DNA of 64,000 bases from Skermanella pratensis (GCF_008843145.1 NZ_CP030265.1:4395001-4459000); one strand, 5' to 3'; positions 31,682 through 41,255 are shown, counted from the first letter of the stretch. Notes: generated by a model from the letters alone, not told the origin. A program made the numbers and translations.

Positions 31682-31789
31682 TGGTTATGCCAGTGCCAAC
31701 AACCGTAGCACCAACGGATATGCCGCGGATGCGAAGCGGTTCACACTCCATCGCCGTATGCTTTGAATCGGATCAGGTGCCGAAAGGCG

Positions 31790-32569
31790 TCAGGCGACCA
31801 TGAGCCAAGCCATATAGCCGAGCACGCCGGCGTTGGCAGCCATGATCAGCGGAGCCACCCGGGCGACCACGCCGCGAAAGTTCCGCCCGGCCGCATGCCC
31901 GGCCAGCCCGACTGCCAGGAGGCTCGGCACCGTGCCGGCGGCGAAGGCCGCCATGCCGAAGGCGCCGGCCGCGGAGCTGCCGCTGGCCGCCGCAGCCGCG
32001 ACGGCGCCATAGAGCAGCCCGCACGGGATGAAGCCCAGCGCCAGCCCGAGGCCGTAGCCGCGCCAGCCGGTCGGCCGTCCGAACAGCGGCTTGGCCAGTC
32101 CGCTGACATGGTCGGCCCACCAGCGCCGCACCCCGCCGCCGGAGCCCCGGCCGGATGCCGGCATCCGACCGAGCAGCCCGTCCAGCGCCTGGCCCAGGAA
32201 GAACAACGCCGCGAAGACCAGCAGCGCTCCGGTGACCCAGCGCAGGCCCGGCACGGCGCCGATGCCGCCGGCCAGCAGCGCCGCCGCCGCGCCGATCCCC
32301 GCATATGTCGTTGCACGCCCGAAATGATACGGCAGGACCGCGGCGCCGGTCAGCCGGTGGAACTCGGTCATGCGGCTGGCGGGAACCCCTTCGAGCCGCG
32401 CCGCGACCTGGGCCAGCACGAACGGGCCGCACATCCCGGCGCAGTGGGACCAGCCGCCGACCAGGCCGGCCATGAACAGGCTGGCGAACAGCCCGCCGTC
32501 GCGGCCGAAATCGACCCCGCATTGCTGCAGGCCCGCGTCGATCATGGTCAATACGGTGTGCTGGTCCAT
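31790..32569 (-). CDS. Sulfite exporter TauE/SafE-like membrane protein (metal-binding SHCAGMCG type)
   Basis: Polytopic membrane protein of 259 residues with about six hydrophobic segments. The hallmark GGWSHCAGMCGPFVLAQ in the first membrane region carries two cysteines and a histidine. It marks the subgroup often annotated as heavy-metal transport or cytochrome oxidase assembly rather than sulfite export. The true substrate is unknown. Start ATG 32569 was preferred over a GTG 12 codons upstream. It is the last gene of a minus-strand stretch with rhomboid and ends at a good terminator. Confidence 0.8.
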   Translation of the reverse strand: MDQHTVLTMIDAGLQQCGVDFGRDGGLFASLFMAGLVGGWSHCAGMCGPFVLAQVAARLEGVPASRMTEFHRLTGAAVLPYHFGRATTYAGIGAAAALLAGGIGAVPGLRWVTGALLVFAALFFLGQALDGLLGRMPASGRGSGGGVRRWWADHVSGLAKPLFGRPTGWRGYGLGLALGFIPCGLLYGAVAAAAASGSSAAGAFGMAAFAAGTVPSLLAVGLAGHAAGRNFRGVVARVAPLIMAANAGVLGYMAWLMVA

Positions 32570-32643
32570 CGTCCTGGCTCGTTCCGCCGCGGGATATCCG
32601 GCCACACATCAGCGCGGCGATGCCCCGGGGGCAATGACGTACG

Positions 32644-33294
32644 TCAACGCCAGGCTCCGAATCGCCCGCGAAAACGCCGGAAAGGCAGGATCAGGATCAT
32701 TCCGGTGACGAAACCGCCCAGATGCGACCACCAGGCGACCAGGGCCTCCAGGTCTCCGGCCATGGCTTCCACGCCCTGGATGCCGAGCCAGCCGCCGAGC
32801 GCCACATAGACCGGCACGGGGAGGCGGATCCGCCTTCGCGGCAGGACCAGGGTCAGCCATCCCCGGGGATGAAGCATGACGGCGGCGGCCAGCAGGCCCG
32901 AGATCGCGCCGCTCGCCCCGACGACCGGATCGAGCGAGCCGGGATCGTGCAGGATCTCGGCGCCCGCCCCGCCCAGCCCGCACAGCAGGTAGAACAGGCC
33001 ATAGCGCACATGGCCCAGGGCGAACTCGATGCTGTCGCCGAACAGCCACAGGAACAGCATGTTGCCGGCCAGGTGCCAAATGTCGGCGTGCAGGAACATG
33101 GACGACAGCAGGCTGAAGGCGCCGCCCAGCGACGGTACGTCCGGCGGCAGCAGGCGGGCGCCGGTGACCACGGCCGGTATCATCGAGAAGCCCAGCACGA
33201 AGTTCCACGCCGCGGGCGCGGCCAGAACCCCCTGGACCATGAAGGAGAGGATGCACAGGACGACGATCGAGACCGTCGCGTAGGGCGGCCTCAC
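32644..33294 (-). CDS. Rhomboid family intramembrane serine protease
   Basis: Membrane protease of 216 residues cutting within transmembrane helices. The catalytic dyad is Ser128 in VGASGAISG and His191 in WWSHLGGFVTG. The HLAGNMLFLWLFGDSIE stretch (74-90) is the typical oxyanion-side histidine/asparagine region. The GTG at 33294 overlaps the stop of the small upstream gene (GTGA), so the two are translationally coupled. The substrate is unknown. Confidence 0.88.
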   Translation of the reverse strand: MRPPYATVSIVVLCILSFMVQGVLAAPAAWNFVLGFSMIPAVVTGARLLPPDVPSLGGAFSLLSSMFLHADIWHLAGNMLFLWLFGDSIEFALGHVRYGLFYLLCGLGGAGAEILHDPGSLDPVVGASGAISGLLAAAVMLHPRGWLTLVLPRRRIRLPVPVYVALGGWLGIQGVEAMAGDLEALVAWWSHLGGFVTGMILILPFRRFRGRFGAWR

Positions 33295-33545
33295 GCGGGC
33301 CCGCTCCCCTCGCCGAGGTCCAGCACTTCCCGCCCCAGGTCGGTCAGCCGCCATCCCGCCCCGTCGCTCTCGATCAGCTTCGCCCTGCCGGTCTCCCGCA
33401 CGGTCGCACGGACCCGGTGAAGAGGCACCCCGGCCGCGGCCGCTACCTCCTCCGGCGCCGTGAACGCTGCGCCGAGACCCGCCATGGCCCCCAGCACGCG
33501 GCGCGCGACCTCCGTCAGGGTGCCGTCGGGGTTGATGCAGGCCAT
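33291..33545 (-). CDS. Small winged-helix-like protein coupled to rhomboid
   Basis: Protein of 84 residues with a predicted helix-turn-helix/winged-helix pattern (TAPEEVAAAAGVPLHRVRATVRET, then GWRLTDLGREVL). It resembles the DNA-binding part of small transcription factors, but I cannot assign a family. It starts at ATG 33545, overlaps the rhomboid start by 4 bases and follows the peroxiredoxin gene by 14 bases. A regulator of the rhomboid or peroxiredoxin genes is possible, not shown. Confidence 0.65.
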   Translation of the reverse strand: MACINPDGTLTEVARRVLGAMAGLGAAFTAPEEVAAAAGVPLHRVRATVRETGRAKLIESDGAGWRLTDLGREVLDLGEGSGPA

Positions 33546-33559
33546 GAGCCGACGCCCGC

Positions 33560-34243
33560 TCAGCCCTTCGAGCCGGGACCGGGCACGGTGGTCTTGCAGA
33601 ACCACCAGTCCGTGCACTCGTAGCCCAGGCCCTTGCGCGCCTCGGCGTCCTCGACGGTGCGCGGCGGCGGGACGATCACGGACTCGCCGGGCCGCCAGTT
33701 GGCCGGGGTGGCGACCCTGTGCCGGTCGGTGGTCTGGAGCGCATCGATCAGCCGCAGGATCTCGTCCGTGTTGCGGCCGGTGGTCAGCGGATAATAGATC
33801 ATGGCGCGCAGCACGCCCTTGTCGTCGATGACGAACAGGCAGCGGCTGGTCTCGGTGGAGCTTTCCTCCGGGTTGATCATCCCATAGAGCGACGCGACCT
33901 CGCGATTGCCGTCGGCGATCACCGGGAACGGGATCTCGACGCCGAACTTGTCGCGGATCGCCTGGACCCAGGCGAGATGGCTGTAGATGCTGTCGATGGA
34001 CAGGCCCAGCAGCTCGGTGTTGCGCTCCTTCAGCGCCGGGGCCATGCGGGCGAATTCGATGAACTCGGTGGTGCAGACCGGCGTGAAATCGGCCGGATGG
34101 GAGAACAGGACGACCCAGGTCCCGCGGTAGTCCTCCAGCGCAAGCCGCCCATGGGTGGTCTCGGCCTCGAAGGCGGGCGCCAGGGCGTTCAGGCGCGGCA
34201 GGGCGGTCTGGATGTGATAGTCGCCGGTGGTGCTGTGTTCCAC
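33560..34243 (-). CDS. Peroxiredoxin, Prx6 family, archaeal-type 2-Cys
   Basis: Thiol peroxidase of 227 residues. The peroxidatic cysteine is Cys57 in DFTPVCTTEF. Two cysteines near the C-terminus, Cys210 and Cys216 (YECTDWWFC), have the same five-residue spacing as the resolving pair of the archaeal Aeropyrum-type enzyme, so it probably cycles through a C-terminal disulfide rather than being 1-Cys. The GTG start at 34243 follows GGAGGAACC. It reduces hydrogen peroxide or alkyl hydroperoxides in the cytosol. It is grouped with other stress-type genes. Confidence 0.92.
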   Translation of the reverse strand: MEHSTTGDYHIQTALPRLNALAPAFEAETTHGRLALEDYRGTWVVLFSHPADFTPVCTTEFIEFARMAPALKERNTELLGLSIDSIYSHLAWVQAIRDKFGVEIPFPVIADGNREVASLYGMINPEESSTETSRCLFVIDDKGVLRAMIYYPLTTGRNTDEILRLIDALQTTDRHRVATPANWRPGESVIVPPPRTVEDAEARKGLGYECTDWWFCKTTVPGPGSKG

Positions 34244-34345
34244 TTGGTTCCTCCGCGGACTCGGGCTGGGCAGGTGTCGTGTCGGCACCCGCTTTTACCC
34301 GAGCGCGCGGAGGAAAGGTATGCGGTTATCGGTGGTGGCGCCGGA

Positions 34346-34978
34346 TCACGCGCCCGTGCCGGTCGAGGCCGGCGCCGGATCGGCCTTGGCGACCCTATGG
34401 ACCTCGACCGGGCGGCTGGCGTGCTTGCGCAGGATGCCGGTCACCTTGGCCTCGTCGGCGGAGCCCGCGCTTCCCGGTCCGTCCAGCTTGACCCACATCA
34501 GGATGCCGCCCTTGTCCAGGTGCTCCTGGAGCCAGTCGTTGCGCTTGTCGCCGATCCACTGCGACATGACGGACCCCAGCGCGCCGCCGCCGACGCCGGC
34601 CGCCGCGGCGCCCAGTCCCGCCACCAGGGCGGTGCCGCCGGTCGCGACGATGGCCCCGGCGGCGGCCAGCGCGCCGACATAGGCGGGGGCGGCCATGGCG
34701 GCGCCCACCCCGTTGCCGACCTCCTCGGGGGCGACATAGGACTGGCGCGGCGCGTTCGGGTCGTCCTTCGCCTCATCGACGGTCCGGTACGTATGGCCGA
34801 GCTTTTCAATCACCGTCGCGTCGCTGGACATCAGGCTGATGGCCGCGCCGTCGACCCCGGAAAGGGTCAGCTCGTCGACCGCCGCCTGCAGCGCCTCGGT
34901 GCTGCCGAAAACGGCGATGGCTTCTTGTATCGAGGGCAGGTCCGTGCCGCCGGATGCGGTTGCTTTGGCGTATGTCAT
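34346..34978 (-). CDS. Stress-type protein with glycine-zipper segment
   Basis: Protein of 210 residues of uncertain function. The N-terminal part (about 15-65, AVFGSTEALQAAVDELTLSGVDGAAISLM) resembles the general-stress-protein 17M fold. It is followed by a Gly/Ala-rich helical hairpin with glycine-zipper spacing (about 85-135) that may insert in a membrane, then a short beta region (GGILMWVKLDG) and a Pro/Ala tail. A candidate EcfG promoter lies directly upstream (35030-35006). It has a clear AGGATTTTG ribosome site. Confidence 0.7.
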   Translation of the reverse strand: MTYAKATASGGTDLPSIQEAIAVFGSTEALQAAVDELTLSGVDGAAISLMSSDATVIEKLGHTYRTVDEAKDDPNAPRQSYVAPEEVGNGVGAAMAAPAYVGALAAAGAIVATGGTALVAGLGAAAAGVGGGALGSVMSQWIGDKRNDWLQEHLDKGGILMWVKLDGPGSAGSADEAKVTGILRKHASRPVEVHRVAKADPAPASTGTGA

Positions 34979-35005
34979 TCAAAATCCTCCGTTTCGGTCC
35001 CATAG

Positions 35006-35030
35006 GACATCTGCGGAGGCAATTGGTTCC
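35006..35030 (-). promoter_or_regulatory. Putative EcfG (general stress response) promoter
   Basis: GGAACC on the minus strand (35030-35025) followed after 16 bases by GTCC. It differs by one base from the alphaproteobacterial GGAAC-N16/17-CGTT pattern and has the same spacing as the tspO site at 45281-45305. Confidence 0.35.
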
Positions 35031-35061
35031 CGAAGACCGGCTTGCAAGCCGGCGCCCCGCA

Positions 35062-35253
35062 TCATCCGGCCGGGACGGGGGCGGCCGGGACGGGGGCGGC
35101 CGGGACGGGGGCGGCCGGCATGTCCCAACCCGTACGCGGGAGCACGGGCGACGGCTTTGGGGCCGGCCAGAAAAGGTACAGCGCCGCCACGATGACCGCG
35201 ACCTTGACGACCAGCGCCAGCGCCACCTTGAGGATGAAGGGGTTGTTCGACAT
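35062..35253 (-). CDS. Small membrane protein with C-terminal AAPVP repeats
   Basis: Protein of 63 residues (MSNNPFILKVALALVVKVAV...). One hydrophobic segment (about 6-28) is followed by WPAPKPSP and a repetitive tail AAPVP x3. Function unknown. ATG 35253 is chosen; a TTG at 35301 would overlap the mgtC-like stop and add 16 Arg-rich residues. The tail is encoded by a 15-bp tandem repeat. It follows the mgtC-like gene in the same direction. Confidence 0.5.
   Translation of the reverse strand: MSNNPFILKVALALVVKVAVIVAALYLFWPAPKPSPVLPRTGWDMPAAPVPAAPVPAAPVPAG
35068..35117. repeat. 15-bp tandem repeat, three full copies
   Basis: GGCCGGGACGGGGGC occurs at 35068, 35083 and 35098, then a partial copy. 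It lies inside the small membrane protein gene and keeps the frame. Confidence 0.85.
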
Positions 35254-35297
35254 GCCGCCATCCTGACGGCGCGGCCGGCGCTCCGCGTTGATCTCCG

Positions 35298-35783
35298 TCA
35301 ATCGCCCTTATCGGGCCGGTTCCGGTGGAACACCCATTTCTCCACGAAATGCAACCCGGTCAGGATCACCGCGGCGAAGAGCGTGACCATCAAAGCCAGG
35401 GCGTGGAGCCCGGCTCCCGCGCCGACGCCGATGGCGCTGCACAGCCAGATGTTGACCGCGGTGGTGAGGCCGTGAACGTCCCGCCGGGCCTGGATGATGA
35501 CGCCGGCGCTGATGAAGCCGATCGCCTGGGCCAACCCCTGGACGATCCTCAGCGGGTCCATGTCGGAGTGGCCCGCGGCCTTCAGCATCTCGAATATCTC
35601 CAGGGTGACAAGCGTAGTCCCGGCCGAGCTGAGCGCCACCAGCATGTGCGTCCGCAACCCGGCCGACTTGCCGCGGATCTCGCGGTCGATGCCCAGCACC
35701 ATGCCGCAGAAGGACGCCATCACGAGCCGGAACGCCATTTCCGACAGCGGCGTGATGGTCCGGAAATCCTCCGCGAAGTCCAT
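35298..35783 (-). CDS. MgtC/SapB family membrane protein
   Basis: MgtC-type inner-membrane protein of 161 residues with four to five hydrophobic segments. The conserved GMVLGIDREIRGKSAGLRTHMLVALSSA and GFISAGVIIQ motifs are present. The family modulates Mg2+ homeostasis, membrane potential or ATP synthase activity; the long C-terminal domain of Salmonella MgtC is absent. It is followed by the small repeat-tailed membrane protein, possibly in one transcript. Confidence 0.88.
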   Translation of the reverse strand: MDFAEDFRTITPLSEMAFRLVMASFCGMVLGIDREIRGKSAGLRTHMLVALSSAGTTLVTLEIFEMLKAAGHSDMDPLRIVQGLAQAIGFISAGVIIQARRDVHGLTTAVNIWLCSAIGVGAGAGLHALALMVTLFAAVILTGLHFVEKWVFHRNRPDKGD

Positions 35784-35866
35784 CTCTCACCCCTCGCGCT
35801 TGCCGTGGATTTGACTCAATCGCGCGGCCATCTACACTCCCTGGCGACGGTTCGGTGAAAGCGCTG

Positions 35867-37498
35867 ATGGCCCCTGATTCCAGAGCATCTGTCTCGAAAA
35901 CATTTATTTCAACCTTCGGGTTCCTACTCGCCTGGGCCTATCTCAGCCTGGTGCTGAACATGCCCAACTGGACCGGTGACCTGTTCGGCCCCAACCATGT
36001 GAGCCCGTCCCTCGAAGTCGCCGCGATCTTCGGCCTGCTGGCGCTGGCGTCAGCCGCCGGGGGCCGGGCCAGCCGGGGCTTGTGCGTGGGGCTCGCGCTG
36101 GCGGCTCTTGTCCTGGCGGCGCTCCGCCTCGCCGACATCTCCAGCCACATGCTGATCGGCCGGCCTGTCAACCTGTCGCTCGACCTGATGCTGCTGCCGG
36201 CGATCCTGGAGGTGCTGGCCGGGTCCGCGACCATGCCGGAACTGGCCGCCGCCGGCGTGGCGGTGCCGGCCATCCTGGCCGGGCTGTTCTTCCTGAACCT
36301 GCTGGCGATCCGGACCGCCGCGAGATTCCTGGAACGGCGGCCGAACCGGCGGCTGTTCGCCGGGGCCCTGGCCGCGCTGGCGCTTCCGACGCTGTTCGGC
36401 TTGGCCCCCTATGCCCCGCTCGACCAGGGGGCCACTGCGCTGCTGCGGTGGCAGGTCGCACAGGCCGCCCAGGCGTCGGTGTTGCGGGCGGCGCATCTCG
36501 ACGGGTTCAGGAACGACCCGTTCGCCGGCCTTTCCGACGATGCCGTGCTGGCGCACCTGGGACGGCGGGACGTCTATGTCATGTTCTTCGAATCCTATGG
36601 CGAGACGGTGCTGGCCGATCCGCGCTACCGTTCCGTGATCGAACCGACCTTGGCGGACTTCGACCGCGCCCTTGCCGGGCAGGGTTTCGGCGTGCGGTCC
36701 GGGCTGATCGAATCGCCGATCCGGGGCGGGCAGTCCTGGCTCGCCCACGGCACCTTCCTCAGCGGCGCGCGGCTCGGCGACCAGGGGCTCTACAACCTTA
36801 TGCTGGAGAGCGGCCGCCAGTCGCTGGCCCATTACTTCAGGCGCGCCGGCTACGAGACCATGGCCGTCATGCCGGCCCTGTCGCGGGCCTGGCCGGAGGG
36901 CGCGTTCTGGGGCTTCGACCGGATCTGGAGCACCGACGACATGGGCTATGCCGGGCCGCCCTTCGGCTGGGCCGCGATCCCCGACCAGTACACGCTCGAC
37001 TTCATCCACCGGCAGAAGCTGCGCCAGCGCGACCGGCCCCTGTTCATCGAATATGCCCTGATCAGCAGCCACGGCCCGTGGGAGCCCCTGCCCCCGCTTC
37101 TGGACGACTGGGACGGCATCGGCGACGGCTCGGTCTTCAACGGCATGGCGGCGCCGCCCCCGACGGACCAGCCGGCCTGGAGCGGCATGACCCGCAACTA
37201 TGCCGACTCGGTCGATTACACCCTGAAAGTGCTGCGCGACTATATAACCCGATATGTTTCCGACGATGCGCTGATCATCGTCCTGGGCGACCATCAGCCG
37301 GCACCGCTGATCACCGGCGACGGCGCGTCGCGCTCGGTCCCGGTCCATGTCATCAGCCGGGACCCGGAACTGCTCGCCCCTTTCGAGGAATGGGGCTTCA
37401 CCCCCGGCATGATTCCGGCACCGGAACGGCCGCCCCTGCCGATGGAGCGGTTCCGCGACCGCTTCCTGGCGGCTTTCAGCGCGCGGGAGACCGGCTGA
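35867..37498 (+). CDS. Membrane-anchored sulfatase / LTA-synthase-like enzyme
   Basis: Protein of 543 residues with five predicted membrane segments in the first 190 residues and an extracytoplasmic alkaline-phosphatase-superfamily domain (about 220-530). Metal-site motifs are visible: VMFFESYGE, SWLAHGTFLSG, SSHGPWEP and VLGDHQPAP. Enzymes of this shape transfer phosphoglycerol or phosphoethanolamine to glycans or lipid A, or cleave sulfate; I cannot decide which. ATG 35867 was chosen because GGTGA lies 8 bases upstream; a GTG at 35855 is an alternative. Confidence 0.8.
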   Translation: MAPDSRASVSKTFISTFGFLLAWAYLSLVLNMPNWTGDLFGPNHVSPSLEVAAIFGLLALASAAGGRASRGLCVGLALAALVLAALRLADISSHMLIGRPVNLSLDLMLLPAILEVLAGSATMPELAAAGVAVPAILAGLFFLNLLAIRTAARFLERRPNRRLFAGALAALALPTLFGLAPYAPLDQGATALLRWQVAQAAQASVLRAAHLDGFRNDPFAGLSDDAVLAHLGRRDVYVMFFESYGETVLADPRYRSVIEPTLADFDRALAGQGFGVRSGLIESPIRGGQSWLAHGTFLSGARLGDQGLYNLMLESGRQSLAHYFRRAGYETMAVMPALSRAWPEGAFWGFDRIWSTDDMGYAGPPFGWAAIPDQYTLDFIHRQKLRQRDRPLFIEYALISSHGPWEPLPPLLDDWDGIGDGSVFNGMAAPPPTDQPAWSGMTRNYADSVDYTLKVLRDYITRYVSDDALIIVLGDHQPAPLITGDGASRSVPVHVISRDPELLAPFEEWGFTPGMIPAPERPPLPMERFRDRFLAAFSARETG

Positions 37499-37553
37499 CC
37501 GGTCGAACCGCCCGCTTGCCCGCAGGAGCGGCACTGGGGTACACCATGAACCC

Positions 37554-38735
37554 ATGTCCAGCCCTCCCGTCTATTCCCCCTTCGAGCCGGCCGATCTGGA
37601 CCGGATGACGATGCTGTTCCGGCATGCCTTCGCCTCCACGGCGGACGGCGTCCGGTTCTACATGTCTATCATCGGCGACCAGAACTTCCGGGTGATGCGG
37701 CGGTCGGGCGGCGCCGTGGGCACCCTGGCGCTGCTCGACATGGCCCAGTATTTCGGCGGGCGCGCCGTCCCCTGCCGGGGCATCGCGGCGGTCGCGGTGG
37801 AGCCGGGCGAGCGCGGGCGCGGCACCGGCGGCCGGATGATGGCGGCCATGCTGGAGGAGGCCCGCGCCGACGGCATGCCGATCTCGACCCTCTATCCCGC
37901 GACCCTGCCGCTGTATTCCAAGGCCGGCTACGGCATGGCCGGCGATCGCTTCACCTATCGCATCCCGTTCGGCATCCTGCGCGGCCTCCGCCCCGACCCG
38001 GCGCCGCAACTGGCCTTCCCGGCGGACCGCGCGGTCCTGGCCGGGCTTCAGCGGGAGCGGGCGCAACGGACGAACGGATTGCTGGAACGCTGCGAACTGA
38101 TGTGGCAGCGGGTGCGCGGCACCGCCGAGAAGCCGCTCGACACCTTCCAGATCCCGGGCGACGACGGCCCCGAGGGATACCTGACGCTGGGCCCCCGGGC
38201 CCCCGACCGGACGCTCCATGTGGAGGACTGGGTCGCCCTCACTCCCCGCGCCGGGCGGACGATCCTGGGCTTCCTCGCGGGCTGGCACTCGCAGGCCAAT
38301 ACCGTCACCTGGGGCGGCGGCCCGGAGGATCTGCTGCTCCACCTGCTGCCCGATGTCGGCGGCGCCGTCGCCGGGTGGGAACAGTGGATGGTGCGCATCA
38401 CCGACGTGGCCGGCGCCCTGGCCGCCCGGGGCTGGCCCGTTGGGGTCCAAGCCGAACTGACCCTCGACGTGGCCGATCCCCTGCTGCCCGGCAATGCCGG
38501 CCGCTACCGGCTGGAAGTCGCCGACGGGGAGGCCTCGGTCGAGCGGACCGGCGAGGCCGGCACCGGGGCTGCCGACATCGAACTCGGCGTCGACGCCCTG
38601 GCGACGCTCTATACCGGCCATCTCAGCCCCGGCATCCTGGCCGGCCTCGGCCGCCTCCGCGCCTCGCCCGAGGCGCTCGCCACCGCCACGACCCTGTTCG
38701 CAGGCCCCCGGCCGTGGCTGGCGGATATGTTCTGA
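37554..38735 (+). CDS. GNAT N-acetyltransferase, Eis-like, with SCP2-type C-terminal domain
   Basis: Protein of 393 residues. The first GNAT domain contains the acetyl-CoA loop VAVEPGERGRGTGGRMM (about 81-97) and LYPATLPLYSKAGYGMAGDRFTY. A second degenerate GNAT-like domain and a C-terminal sterol-carrier-like domain (about 295-390) follow, the three-part arrangement of Eis-type acetyltransferases. Family members acetylate amines, including aminoglycosides, but the native substrate here is unknown. It lies 55 bases after the sulfatase-like gene and may be co-transcribed with it. Confidence 0.82.
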   Translation: MSSPPVYSPFEPADLDRMTMLFRHAFASTADGVRFYMSIIGDQNFRVMRRSGGAVGTLALLDMAQYFGGRAVPCRGIAAVAVEPGERGRGTGGRMMAAMLEEARADGMPISTLYPATLPLYSKAGYGMAGDRFTYRIPFGILRGLRPDPAPQLAFPADRAVLAGLQRERAQRTNGLLERCELMWQRVRGTAEKPLDTFQIPGDDGPEGYLTLGPRAPDRTLHVEDWVALTPRAGRTILGFLAGWHSQANTVTWGGGPEDLLLHLLPDVGGAVAGWEQWMVRITDVAGALAARGWPVGVQAELTLDVADPLLPGNAGRYRLEVADGEASVERTGEAGTGAADIELGVDALATLYTGHLSPGILAGLGRLRASPEALATATTLFAGPRPWLADMF

Positions 38736-38884
38736 AGAGCCGCCCGAAAGCCGGAGCGTTGGCCACAGGGGCGGCGCTGTAGAACTCGCGCAGGCGAGCG
38801 TCGTCCGTCGGGATCCGCCAGAAACAGGCCTGCGCCGCCTTTTCCCAGTACCGGCGGTGCCGCTCCAGGCGATGCCCGGATCGG

Positions 38885-41104
38885 CTACCTGATCGCCCCA
38901 TAGGCCGCCGGCATCGGACGCTCGGGACCGAACCCGCCGGTGGCGGACCGGGAAGACCGCTCCGGACAGCCGTCACCTGCCCCTTCCTGCATCGCGGCCA
39001 GGATCTTCCGGTTCAGCTCGGCGCCGGAATAGGGCTTGGCGATCATGGCGTAGCCCCGGTCGGTGCCGTCCTCGCTGGCGACCGCATGGCCGGCGAACCC
39101 GGAGGTAAGCAGGATCGCCAGGCCGGGGCGCAGGCGTTGCGCCAAGCGGGCCAATTCCGCCCCGTTCATGCCGGGTGGCATGACGATGTCGCTGAACAGC
39201 AGATCCAGAGGCTGGTCTCCCCGCAGGATCACCAGGGCCTCGTTGGCGTTGGCGGCACCCTTGACCCGGTGCCCCTGATCCTCCAGGGTGGACATGGTGG
39301 CCACGCGGATCAGGGCATCGTCCTCGACCAGCAATATGTCCAGCGGTTCGACGGCGCCGGACCGGGTGGGCTGCCTGGACGGCCGGCGCAGGATCCGGTC
39401 GCGCGGAAAGCGGACGGTCGCGGTGGTTCCCCTGCCCACCACGCTGCTGAGCTGGATGACGCCGCCGTGCAGCTCGACCAGCCGGCGGGTCAGCGGCAGG
39501 CCCAGCCCGGTCCCCTCGACATCCCGGGCTCCCGCGTCGTCGGCGCGCCAGAAAGACTCGAACATGCGGATCAGGTTGTCCTCGGCGACGCCGATGCCGG
39601 TGTCCACGACCGACAGGACCAATCCTCCGAAAGCGTCCAGGTCGGCCACGACGTCGACCTGCCCGCCGCTCGGCGTGTATTTGACCGCGTTGGAGATCAG
39701 GTTGAGCAGGATCTGGCGCAGCCGCTTCTCGTCCGCCCGGATGAAGCGCACCTCGGCCGCCACTTTGGACGAGAGGGTCAGGCCGGCCCGCTTGGCCCGC
39801 GGCTCCAGCATCCGGGTGCAGAAATCGACGGCCTTGAGCAGGTCGACATCCTCCTCCTGAAGGGTCAGCTTGCCGGCCTCGGCCTTGGCGTGGTCGAGGA
39901 TCTCGTTGATCAGTTCCAGCAGGTGCTGGCCGCTGTCGCAGATATCGTTCGCCCATTCCCGGTAGCTCGGATCGCCGAGCGGTCCCGACACCTCGTTCCG
40001 GGTCATGTCGGCGAAACCGATGATGGCGTTGAGCGGGCTTCGCAATTCGTGGCTCAAACCGGCAAGGAACTCGCTCTTGGCCTGGCTGGCGGCTTCGGCG
40101 GCGTCCTTGGCCCGTTGCAGCTCCGCGGCCGTGCGCTTGCGCTCCGAAATGTCCCGCATGATTCCGGTGAAGTGACGCTGCCCGTCGCCGCTCTCCCATT
40201 CGGCGATCGAGAGGTCGAGCGGAAAGACGCCGCCGTCCCGGCGCCGCCCCTGCACCTCGCGCCCGATGCCTATGATTCGCCGCTCCCCCGTTTTCCTGTG
40301 GCGGGCGAGATGGGCGTCATGGGCCGACCGGTCCGGCTCGGGGATCAGGATGCAGACGTTCTGCCCGATCACGTCAGCCGCGGCATAGCCGAACATGCGC
40401 TCCGCGGCGGGGTTGAACGCGACGAGCCTGCCCTCGTGGTCGATGATGGTGATCGCGTCGACGGCGGTATCGAAGATGGCCCGGTGCCGGGCCTCGCTCG
40501 TCCGGAGGGCGTGGATGCTGTCGATCCGCTCCCGCTCGCGGGAGAGCATGGTGCCGAACAGCAGGATCCCGACGACCGTCATGATCGCCAGCGGCAACCC
40601 GGCGGTCGAGACCGTGTGGATCGCGTCGGCCCAGGACGGCAGCAGGAAGGCGCTCAGAACCTGGGATGACGCCATGGTCCCGAGGATCAGGAAGTGCCCC
40701 GTCCTGAGCCGGCCGAGGGATCTTCGGAACATCAGGACGAAGGCGATGCCGGCCAGGGAACACAGCATGATGCCGGCCGTCCCGGCGACCGCCCCGACTC
40801 CCCCGTTCCAGAAACAGCGGTATGCCCCGGCTATGGTCCCGGCCAGGACCGCGGCGGGGATTCCGCCGAAGGGAGCGGCGAGGCCGAGCATGATGCTCCG
40901 CGCATCGATGAACACTCCGGGAATGATCTGAATCGGCGCCATCATCGAAAGCACGGCGCCGCCGCCGAATAGAAGACCACAGGTCAGGGTCCGCAATCGT
41001 GGCCGCTTATCGACCCGCCTCAAGGCATTGGTATAGGCGGTGAGTATCAGGCCGAGCAGGCCGGCGCTCTCGGCGAGTGAAAAAAGGACATCTAAAAAGG
41101 ACAT
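38885..41104 (-). CDS. Hybrid sensor histidine kinase with 5TMR-type membrane sensor, PAS and receiver
   Basis: Protein of 739 residues. The N-terminal 190 residues have five to six membrane segments resembling the 5TMR-LYT sensor of LytS ([23 protein letters not shown]). A PAS domain follows (about 205-325). The HisKA domain has its phosphohistidine in [14 protein letters not shown], and the HATPase has [16 protein letters not shown] and [11 protein letters not shown]-terminal receiver (about 590-715) has its phospho-Asp in [13 protein letters not shown]. The receiver probably modulates or relays phosphate. No partner regulator is adjacent. Input may be a small hydrophobic or cell-wall-related signal, as proposed for LytS. 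Confidence 0.9.
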   Translation of the reverse strand: MSFLDVLFSLAESAGLLGLILTAYTNALRRVDKRPRLRTLTCGLLFGGGAVLSMMAPIQIIPGVFIDARSIMLGLAAPFGGIPAAVLAGTIAGAYRCFWNGGVGAVAGTAGIMLCSLAGIAFVLMFRRSLGRLRTGHFLILGTMASSQVLSAFLLPSWADAIHTVSTAGLPLAIMTVVGILLFGTMLSRERERIDSIHALRTSEARHRAIFDTAVDAITIIDHEGRLVAFNPAAERMFGYAAADVIGQNVCILIPEPDRSAHDAHLARHRKTGERRIIGIGREVQGRRRDGGVFPLDLSIAEWESGDGQRHFTGIMRDISERKRTAAELQRAKDAAEAASQAKSEFLAGLSHELRSPLNAIIGFADMTRNEVSGPLGDPSYREWANDICDSGQHLLELINEILDHAKAEAGKLTLQEEDVDLLKAVDFCTRMLEPRAKRAGLTLSSKVAAEVRFIRADEKRLRQILLNLISNAVKYTPSGGQVDVVADLDAFGGLVLSVVDTGIGVAEDNLIRMFESFWRADDAGARDVEGTGLGLPLTRRLVELHGGVIQLSSVVGRGTTATVRFPRDRILRRPSRQPTRSGAVEPLDILLVEDDALIRVATMSTLEDQGHRVKGAANANEALVILRGDQPLDLLFSDIVMPPGMNGAELARLAQRLRPGLAILLTSGFAGHAVASEDGTDRGYAMIAKPYSGAELNRKILAAMQEGAGDGCPERSSRSATGGFGPERPMPAAYGAIR

Positions 41105-41255
41105 GGAACTACTCGCGGAAAAATCTTCAGCGAGTGTGCTGCCCAGGTCTTGAAGATTTGATAACGCCGGGCAAGCCGGGCTGCGGATCCTGTTCCAGGC
41201 AAGTAAATAAAATCACCGCAATGCGAACATATATTGTTATGAATTTCTAACGATT

